NCBI GenBank assembly: GCA_036374995.1
Contig: DASUSS010000135.1
Coordinates: 10,703-74,702 of the forward strand
From: SH-MAG3 sp036374995
GTDB lineage: Bacteria; Gemmatimonadota; Gemmatimonadetes; Longimicrobiales; RSA9
Reading direction: 5' to 3'
DNA length: 64,000 bases
In this document: one piece after another, positions 58,211-64,000 of the stretch
Position numbering within the stretch: the stretch's first letter is position 1
Layout: the number at the start of each line of letters is the position of its first letter
Program-made: the position numbers and the translations under genes
The notes under the pieces: generated by a model
What the model saw: only the letters and a program-made list of their open reading frames with translations
The model's database searches: none
What the model was told of the DNA's origin: nothing

Positions 58211-61200
58211 ATGAGCAACGGTCTGGATCGGCGCGAATTCCTCAGGGTCCTCGGTGTCACCGGCGCGGGCGCCGGCCTCACCGGCTGCGGCACCGGCGGC
58301 GCCGATCGCCTGATCCCGTATGTCGTGCCGGCCGAGGACATCGTGCCGGGCATGTCGACCTGGTATCGCACGACGTGCCGGGAGTGTCCGGCCGGGTGCG
58401 GCATGAACATCCGCACGCGCGAGGGGCGCGCGGTGAAGGCGGAAGGCAATCCGCTCTCGCCGATCTCGCACGGCCGGCTGTGTGCGCGTGGCCAGGCGTC
58501 GCTGCACGGGCTGTACGATCCCGACCGCGTGCCGCGTCCGCTGGCGCGCCGCGGCGCCGGTGACTGGGACCCGCTCACGTGGGATGAGGCGGAGCGCCAG
58601 CTCGCGGCGCAGCTGCAGCAGCAGCGAGGCAGGATCGTCCTGCTGACGGGCAACTACACCGGTACGCTGGATGTACTGGCGGACGGATTCGTGCAGGCGC
58701 TCGGAGCTCGTCGCGTGCGGTGGGAGCCGTTCGCCTACGAGCCGCTCCGTGCAGCGAACCGGATGGTGTTCGGCATCGACGCGGTCCCCGTCCACGACTT
58801 CGGCAATGCCGACGTCGTGATCTCGTTCGGTGCCGACTTCCTCGAGACGTGGCTGTCGCCGGTCGACTACGCGAGCTCGTGGGTGCAGTCGCATGCGTAC
58901 TCGCAGGGTCGCACCGGCCACATGGTCTGGGTCGGGCCGCACCAGTCGCTCACCGGCATGAACGCGGACGAGTGGTTGCCGATCCGACCGGGCACCGAGC
59001 ATCTCGTAGCGCTCGCGATCGCGCGGCTCATGGTCGATGACGGCGCGAATGCCGGCGGCGCGGGCGGCACGCTCGGGCGAGTCGATGTCGCGAACGCGGC
59101 GGAGCGAGCGGGCGTCTCGACCGAGCGGCTCCGGCAGCTCGCGCGGATCTTCGCCGCGAACGGCCGCTCGCTCGCCGTCGGGCCGGGCGTCGGCTCGACG
59201 CATGCCGCCGCGACCGCGGTCGCCGCGGCCGTCGCGATCCTGAACCAGGTCGCGGGCAACATCGGCAGCACCGTGCGCCTGGAGCGGCGCGAGGAGCTCG
59301 CAGCGAACACCGGCAGCTATGCGGAGATGCAGCAGCTGCTCCAGGTGATGCAGCAGGGCGGCGTCGGCGCCCTGCTGATCCACGGGCCGAACCCGCTGTA
59401 CAACATGCCGGAGAACGACGAGGTCGAGGCGGCGCTCGCGGCCGTTCCGTTCATCGCCTCGTTCTCCCCGATGCTCGACGAGACGAGTGCGCGTGCACAC
59501 CTGCTGCTCCCCGACCACCATTTCCTGGAGAGCTGGGGCGACTACGTCCCGCGGACCGGCGTCACGGCGCTGCTCCAGCCGGTCATGGTTCCGGTGTTCC
59601 AGACGAAGCAGACGGGCGACGTGATGCTGTCGGTCGCGCGCCGGCTGAACGCACCGCTCGCCACGCAGGCGAACACCTACTACGACTTCCTGCGCGAGCG
59701 CTGGTCGCGCGATGTCCTGCCCGGTAGCGGCATCGGTGGCACGTTCGACGAGGCCTGGAGCGAGGCACTCCGCACCGGATACGTCGAGGGTCCGGCGACG
59801 CCGGCGGCCACGGCACCGATCACGGGCGGCGCGGCCGCGGCCAGTGCGATGCTCGCCAGCATGAACATCATGGAGGCGTCCTTCACCGGCGAGCCAGGCG
59901 AGGACTCGTTCCATCTGATCGTCTATCCGTCCTATCGCTTCTTCGACGGCCGTCTGTCGAACCGCCCCTGGCTCCAGGAGCTGCCGGACCCGATCAGCAA
60001 GTTCTCCTGGTCGTCGTGGGTGGAGATCAATCCCGCGGTTGCGGAGCGGCTCGGTATCGACACCGGCCACATCGTCGAAGTCGAGACGTCGCGGGGCGCG
60101 GTGCAGCTGCCGGCATGGCTGCATCCGGGGATCCGCGAGGACACGATCGCGATCCAGATGGGCCAGGGCCACGAGGGCCTCGGTCGCTACGCGAACGACC
60201 GCGGCGTCAATGCGATCCGGCTGCTGCAGCCGGCCGCCGAGCCGCTGTCCGGCGCGCTCGTCACGGCGCAGATGCGCGCACGGCTGCGCAACACCGGCCG
60301 GTGGGAGCGGCCGGTCCAGTCGAGCCTCACCTCCGACCAGCACGGGCGCGAGATCGCGCGCCGCATGAACCTGGAGGACGCGCGCCATCGCGATGAGGCG
60401 CGTGGCCTCGCCGTCCTGCCGCTGGCTGCCGCGCCACAGACGCCGCTCCCGGTGCGCGAGGGCGAGGCGCCGGCCGGGGACGCCGGTCATGGCGGACGCC
60501 CCGAGGGCGTGCACGGCGAGCCCGACGTGCACCCGTTCGATGCGCGCGTGGACAACCTCCAGGGGGCGGGCGGCTGGATGCCTGCCGAGGTCGATGCGTC
60601 ACCCCAGGGCTGGCCACCGCCGGGAACGCACTATGGCGAGTACAGCGAGGCGCATCCGCGCTGGGCCATGGCCATCGACCTCGAGCGCTGCATCGGCTGC
60701 TCCGCCTGCGTCACCGCATGCTACGCCGAGAACAACATCGGCATCGTCGGGCCCGAGCAGATCGCGAAGGGGCGCATCCTGCACTGGCTGCGCATCGAAC
60801 GCTACTTCGAGGGCGAGGGCGACGGGCTGGAGACGCAGTTCCTGCCCATGCTCTGCCAGCACTGCGGCAACGCGCCGTGCGAGCCCGTCTGTCCCGTCTA
60901 CGCCGCGTATCACACGCCGGACGGGCTCAACGCGCAGGTCTACAACCGGTGCGTCGGCACGCGCTACTGCGCGAACAACTGCCCCTACAAGGTCCGCGTG
61001 TTCAACTGGTTCAGCCACGAATGGCCCGAACCGCTCAACTGGCAGCTGAACCCGGACGTGACGGTGCGCGAGAAGGGCGTCATGGAGAAGTGCACGTTCT
61101 GCGTGCAGCGTATCCGTGACGCGGAGAACACGGCGCGGCGCGAGGGGCGCGGCGCGCGGGATGGCGAGGTCACGCCGGCGTGCGCGCAGACGTGCCCCGG

Positions 61201-61372
61201 CGAGGCGATCGTGTTCGGCAACATCAAGGACCCGGGCTCGCGCGTGGCGCGGGTCGCTGCATCGGGCCGCGGCTACCGCGTCCTCGAAGGTCTCAACACG
61301 CAGTCGGCGATCACGTATCTGAGAAACGTCTCGGTGCACGCCGAGCCGCTCCCGGCAGCCGAGGCGCACTAG
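58211..61372 (+). CDS. actB: Alternative complex III iron-sulfur/molybdopterin-like subunit ActB
   Basis: This 1053-residue subunit has an N-terminal twin-arginine-like start (DRREFLRVLGVTGAGAGLTG). A large molybdopterin-oxidoreductase-like domain (to about 760) is fused to a four-cluster ferredoxin domain. The ferredoxin cysteines are CIGCSACVTAC, CQHCGNAPCEPVC, CVGTRYCANNC and CTFCVQRI / CAQTC. The first domain keeps a CRECPAGCGM ... LCARGQ cluster, the usual [4Fe-4S] motif of molybdoenzymes, even though ActB is thought to lack molybdenum. ATG 58211 follows a TTG at 58208; AGGA lies upstream. Confidence 0.93.
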   Translation: MSNGLDRREFLRVLGVTGAGAGLTGCGTGGADRLIPYVVPAEDIVPGMSTWYRTTCRECPAGCGMNIRTREGRAVKAEGNPLSPISHGRLCARGQASLHGLYDPDRVPRPLARRGAGDWDPLTWDEAERQLAAQLQQQRGRIVLLTGNYTGTLDVLADGFVQALGARRVRWEPFAYEPLRAANRMVFGIDAVPVHDFGNADVVISFGADFLETWLSPVDYASSWVQSHAYSQGRTGHMVWVGPHQSLTGMNADEWLPIRPGTEHLVALAIARLMVDDGANAGGAGGTLGRVDVANAAERAGVSTERLRQLARIFAANGRSLAVGPGVGSTHAAATAVAAAVAILNQVAGNIGSTVRLERREELAANTGSYAEMQQLLQVMQQGGVGALLIHGPNPLYNMPENDEVEAALAAVPFIASFSPMLDETSARAHLLLPDHHFLESWGDYVPRTGVTALLQPVMVPVFQTKQTGDVMLSVARRLNAPLATQANTYYDFLRERWSRDVLPGSGIGGTFDEAWSEALRTGYVEGPATPAATAPITGGAAAASAMLASMNIMEASFTGEPGEDSFHLIVYPSYRFFDGRLSNRPWLQELPDPISKFSWSSWVEINPAVAERLGIDTGHIVEVETSRGAVQLPAWLHPGIREDTIAIQMGQGHEGLGRYANDRGVNAIRLLQPAAEPLSGALVTAQMRARLRNTGRWERPVQSSLTSDQHGREIARRMNLEDARHRDEARGLAVLPLAAAPQTPLPVREGEAPAGDAGHGGRPEGVHGEPDVHPFDARVDNLQGAGGWMPAEVDASPQGWPPPGTHYGEYSEAHPRWAMAIDLERCIGCSACVTACYAENNIGIVGPEQIAKGRILHWLRIERYFEGEGDGLETQFLPMLCQHCGNAPCEPVCPVYAAYHTPDGLNAQVYNRCVGTRYCANNCPYKVRVFNWFSHEWPEPLNWQLNPDVTVREKGVMEKCTFCVQRIRDAENTARREGRGARDGEVTPACAQTCPGEAIVFGNIKDPGSRVARVAASGRGYRVLEGLNTQSAITYLRNVSVHAEPLPAAEAH

Positions 61373-61375
61373 CAT

Positions 61376-62773
61376 ATGGCGACGGTAATCCGCTCCGAGA
61401 CGCATCCCGGGATCGGGACGTACGGCGAGGTCAACCGGGACGTGATGAAGCTGCTCGGGAAGCCGGGCAGATCGTACTACATCCTGCTGACCATCGTGCT
61501 GATCGTGCTGGCGATCGGCGCGAGCGCGTGGTTCGTGCAGATCGTCCTCGGCATCGGCATGTCCGGCCTGATGAACCCGGTCGGCTGGGGTGCCTACATC
61601 ACGACGTTCGTCTTCTGGGTCGGTATCGCGCACTCGGGCACGCTCATCTCCGCGGTGCTCTACCTGTTCCGCGCGCGCTGGCGCCAGTCGATCTACCGCG
61701 CCTCCGAGGCGATGACGGTGTTCGCCGTGATGACCGCCGGCCTGTTCCCGATCATCCACCTCGGCCGGCCCTGGATCTTCTACTACCTGCTGCCGTACCC
61801 GAACCAGCGGATGATCTGGCCGAACTTCCGGTCGCCGCTGCTGTGGGACGTGTTCGCGGTGTCGACGTACCTCACGGTGTCCGCCACGTTCTTCCTGCTG
61901 GGCATGATTCCGGACATCGCCGCCGCCCGCGACGCGACGACGGTGTCGTGGCGGAAGAAGCTCTACACCGTGTTGTCGTTCGGCTGGCGCGGTACGGCGA
62001 ACGAGTGGCGCCACTTCACGAAGGCATACCTGTACCTCGCCGCGCTCGCGACGCCGCTCGTGCTCTCCGTCCACTCCGTCGTGTCCTGGGACTTCGCGAT
62101 GTCGATCGTGCCCGGCTGGCACACGACGATCTTCGCGCCCTACTTCGTCGCCGGCGCCATCTTCTCCGGCCTCGCGATGGTGATCACGATCGTGGTGCCG
62201 ATCCGGAAGATCTTCGGGTTGGAGGCGTACTTCACGCCGCGCCACTTCGATGCCATGGCGAAGATGGTGCTGGTCACGGGCATGGTCGTGTTCTATGCGT
62301 ACCTGACGGAGTTCTTCATTGCCTGGTACAGCTTCGAGACGCCGGAGCGGGCGATCTTCGTGAACCGCCTGACCGGCGATTACTGGTGGGCGACGTGGAT
62401 CATGCTCACGTGCAACGGCATCATCCCGATGCTGCTGTGGTCGAAGAAGGTGAGGACGAACATACCGGCGCTGTTCACGATCACGATCTTCGTGAACATC
62501 GGCATGTGGTTCGAGCGGTTCGTGATCATCGTGACATCGCTCGCGCACGAGTACGAGCCGTGGCAGTGGCGCATGTACCAGCCGAGCTGGGTGGAGATGG
62601 CGATCGTCGCGGGCAGCTTCGCGTGGTTCGCGATGTGGTTCCTCCTGTTCCTGCGCGTGCTGCCGGCCGTCTCGATCGCGGAGCTGAAGGAAGTGCTGCC
62701 GGCGCCGCTGCGCAGAGTGCGCAGGGGCGGGGCCGAGTCGCACGGCATGATCGGGCCGGCGGAGGGCAGATGA
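61376..62773 (+). CDS. actC: Alternative complex III membrane subunit ActC (NrfD-like)
   Basis: This 465-residue integral membrane protein of the NrfD/PsrC family has about ten helices. It begins with a cytosolic ETHPGIGTYGEVNRDVMKLL segment; helices include LLTIVLIVLAIGASAWFVQ and ISAVLYLFRARWRQSIYRAS. It forms the quinol-oxidising membrane module together with ActF. It follows actB after three bases and overlaps actD by four bases (ATGA). Confidence 0.93.
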   Translation: MATVIRSETHPGIGTYGEVNRDVMKLLGKPGRSYYILLTIVLIVLAIGASAWFVQIVLGIGMSGLMNPVGWGAYITTFVFWVGIAHSGTLISAVLYLFRARWRQSIYRASEAMTVFAVMTAGLFPIIHLGRPWIFYYLLPYPNQRMIWPNFRSPLLWDVFAVSTYLTVSATFFLLGMIPDIAAARDATTVSWRKKLYTVLSFGWRGTANEWRHFTKAYLYLAALATPLVLSVHSVVSWDFAMSIVPGWHTTIFAPYFVAGAIFSGLAMVITIVVPIRKIFGLEAYFTPRHFDAMAKMVLVTGMVVFYAYLTEFFIAWYSFETPERAIFVNRLTGDYWWATWIMLTCNGIIPMLLWSKKVRTNIPALFTITIFVNIGMWFERFVIIVTSLAHEYEPWQWRMYQPSWVEMAIVAGSFAWFAMWFLLFLRVLPAVSIAELKEVLPAPLRRVRRGGAESHGMIGPAEGR

Positions 62774-63309
62774 GCACCGTCGTGAGCAGCGGTACACTCG
62801 GCGTCTACGACGCGCTGGATGCGGCCACGACCACGATCGAGCGGCTGCGCGCGGCGGGGCTGAAGCGGATCACGGTGTTCTCGCCGCTGCCGAGCCACGA
62901 GCTGGAGCACGCGCTGCACGCGGGTGAGAGTCCGGTTCGCCTGTTCACGCTGGTCGGCGGACTCACGGGCGCCGCAACGGGGTTCGCATTCGCGACGTGG
63001 ACCGCGATGGACTGGCCGCTGATCACGGGCGGCAAGCCGATCATCTCGATCCCCGCGTGGGTGATCATCGCGTTCGAGCTCACGATCCTGTTCGGTGCGC
63101 TGTCGACGGTTGCAGGCCTGTTCATCAATGCGCGGCTGCCGCAGCGGCGGCTGATGCAGGTGTACGACCCGACGTTCTCGGCCGACCGGTTCGGCATCCT
63201 GGTCATGCCGCCGTCCGGGCGGGAGGCGGATGTGCGGCGCATCATGGAGGAGAGCGGCGCAGCGGAGATCCGGGAGCAGGTGCAGGAGGTGAAGGTTGGC
63301 GATCTCTAG
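62770..63309 (+). CDS. actD: Alternative complex III subunit ActD (DUF3341)
   Basis: This 179-residue DUF3341 protein has two transmembrane helices (LVGGLTGAATGFAFATWTA and VIIAFELTILFGALSTVAGL) flanked by a cytosolic ferredoxin-like domain. It is a standard small subunit of alternative complex III. The start overlaps the actC stop (ATGA at 62770-62773), and the end overlaps the actE start by 14 bases. Confidence 0.93.
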   Translation: MSTVVSSGTLGVYDALDAATTTIERLRAAGLKRITVFSPLPSHELEHALHAGESPVRLFTLVGGLTGAATGFAFATWTAMDWPLITGGKPIISIPAWVIIAFELTILFGALSTVAGLFINARLPQRRLMQVYDPTFSADRFGILVMPPSGREADVRRIMEESGAAEIREQVQEVKVGDL

Positions 63310-63922
63310 CCGCGCCCGCACGCGCGCGGCGTGGGCCGCGCTCGGACTGGTCTCGCTGCTGGCCGGAGGCTGCACGCGCATCGACAATGCGCTCGCGTCG
63401 GTGCCGATCTTCTCGTTCCTGCGCGAGGCGCCGTCGTTCGACCCGTACGAGCACCCGCTGCCGGCGCCGCCCGGGTCGATTCCGTTCGAGTCGCCGAACG
63501 GCGACGTGCTGCCGCCGCTGGAGGCGACGGAGGCCGCGCTGAACGCCTTCGCGGCGTCACCGGCCGGACGCAATCCGCTCGCAGCCGATGACCCTGCCGC
63601 GCTCGCGCTCGGCCAGATCATGTACGACCGTCACTGCGGTGTGTGCCACGGCCTGCAGGGGCTGGGGGACGGTCCGCTCGCCGGGCCCGGCAAGTTCCCG
63701 GTGATCCCGCCGCTCGTCAGCGGCACCGCGCCCGGCCGCGCGGACGGCTACATCTATGGCGTAATCCGGGCCGGCCGCGGGCTCATGCCGTCGTACGGCG
63801 CGCGCATGACGCACATCGAGCGCTGGTCGGTCGTCACGTATGTGAGATCGCTTCAGGCCGCAGCGGGCGGAACCCGGACCGGCGCGCCGGTACAGCCACC
63901 CGCGCCGCCGGCGCAGCAGTAG
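63296..63922 (+). CDS. actE: Alternative complex III monohaem cytochrome c ActE
   Basis: This 208-residue lipoprotein (signal peptide ending LVSLLAGGCTR) has one cytochrome c domain with the haem site CGVCHG and the axial methionine in GRGLMPSYGARM. It carries electrons from ActA towards the oxidase. The TTG start at 63296 has GGAGG upstream and overlaps actD. The C-terminal tail is proline-rich (PVQPPAPPAQQ). Confidence 0.92.
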   Translation: MAISSRARTRAAWAALGLVSLLAGGCTRIDNALASVPIFSFLREAPSFDPYEHPLPAPPGSIPFESPNGDVLPPLEATEAALNAFAASPAGRNPLAADDPAALALGQIMYDRHCGVCHGLQGLGDGPLAGPGKFPVIPPLVSGTAPGRADGYIYGVIRAGRGLMPSYGARMTHIERWSVVTYVRSLQAAAGGTRTGAPVQPPAPPAQQ

Positions 63923-63937
63923 CCAGGAGAACGACGA

Positions 63938-64000
63938 GTGGCGCACGCAGATTCGACCAACGACATCCCGGCCCTGCGCATCGAGAGACTGTCGCCGGGA
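63938..64000 (+). CDS. actF: Start of alternative complex III subunit ActF, 3' partial
   Basis: A GTG at 63938 with AGGAGA seven bases upstream opens a frame (VAHADSTNDIPALRIERLSP) that runs off the window. Its position after actE and the conserved gene order identify it as the quinol-binding membrane subunit ActF (NrfD-like); only 21 codons are visible, so the assignment rests on context. Confidence 0.55.
   Translation, partial: MAHADSTNDIPALRIERLSPG

Noticed and set aside
56327..60532. 1401-codon open frame on the minus strand across the sensor kinase and actA/actB
   Set aside because: It is antisense to three well-supported genes and its translation is arginine-rich without motifs; such frames are a by-product of high GC content.
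1..64000. tRNA, rRNA, CRISPR array, insertion sequence or prophage
   Set aside because: I saw no tRNA-like cloverleaf, no regularly spaced repeats and no transposase, integrase or phage structural gene in the window.

Overview
The window is a visibly GC-rich bacterial chromosome segment, densely coded on both strands, with no rRNA, tRNA, CRISPR array, transposase or phage gene that I can see. There is no phylogenetic marker. The mix of features (alternative complex III, TonB-dependent receptor and Omp85-type barrels, NtrY/NtrC-type regulation, tandem Ku genes, many large hybrid-domain sensor kinases) fits a diderm from the Gemmatimonadota or a neighbouring phylum. That placement is an inference.

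Layout. 1-5.1 kb: the end of an outer-membrane barrel protein and a CYTH-polyphosphate kinase fusion. 5.2-8.1 kb: a TipA-like MerR regulator, a divergent TetR regulator / DHFR-like reductase pair, and signal peptidase I. 8.2-11.4 kb: two histidine-degradation genes (hutU, hutF), followed by a 189-bp long inverted repeat that exactly fills the gap to a Nudix hydrolase. 12.4-18.7 kb: a MoxR-type AAA+ ATPase and its likely VWA partner, separated by a small zinc-finger protein, two tandem Ku proteins and a convergent mutY. 18.7-28 kb: K+/H+ antiporter, lytic transglycosylase, M61 peptidase, a 49-residue membrane protein, amidase and TonB-dependent receptor. 28-34.5 kb: YggU, a phosphoglycerate-mutase-like metalloenzyme, an ABC exporter, a PAP2 phosphatase, a GspE/PilB-type ATPase with extra zinc ribbons and an unknown protein.

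34.6-45 kb: an NtrY-like kinase and an NtrC-like regulator with cell-envelope genes between and after them, then a PAS-GAF sensor kinase directly abutting a LuxE acyl-protein synthetase and a LuxC acyl-CoA reductase. This is a fatty-acid-reductase module without luciferase. 45.5-49.4 kb: another lytic transglycosylase with a strong terminator, and a minus-strand operon of lipoprotein, sensor kinase and thioredoxin-reductase-like flavoprotein.

49.5-57.4 kb is the most distinctive part: a tightly overlapping gas-vesicle operon (three GvpF/L proteins, GvpG, GvpM/S, GvpK, GvpJ, GvpA). It contains a two-domain ArsA/Get3-type ATPase instead of the usual GvpN AAA+ ATPase, and it ends in a multi-domain sensor kinase 8 bases after gvpA. 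57.6-64 kb holds alternative complex III genes actA-E and the first codons of actF, which runs off the window.

The clearest candidates for something undescribed are the ArsA-containing, kinase-terminated gas-vesicle operon, the kinase-LuxE-LuxC operon, and the two unusual palindromic elements (the long hairpin at 11.4 kb and an in-frame 33-bp palindrome inside the ArsA-like gene).
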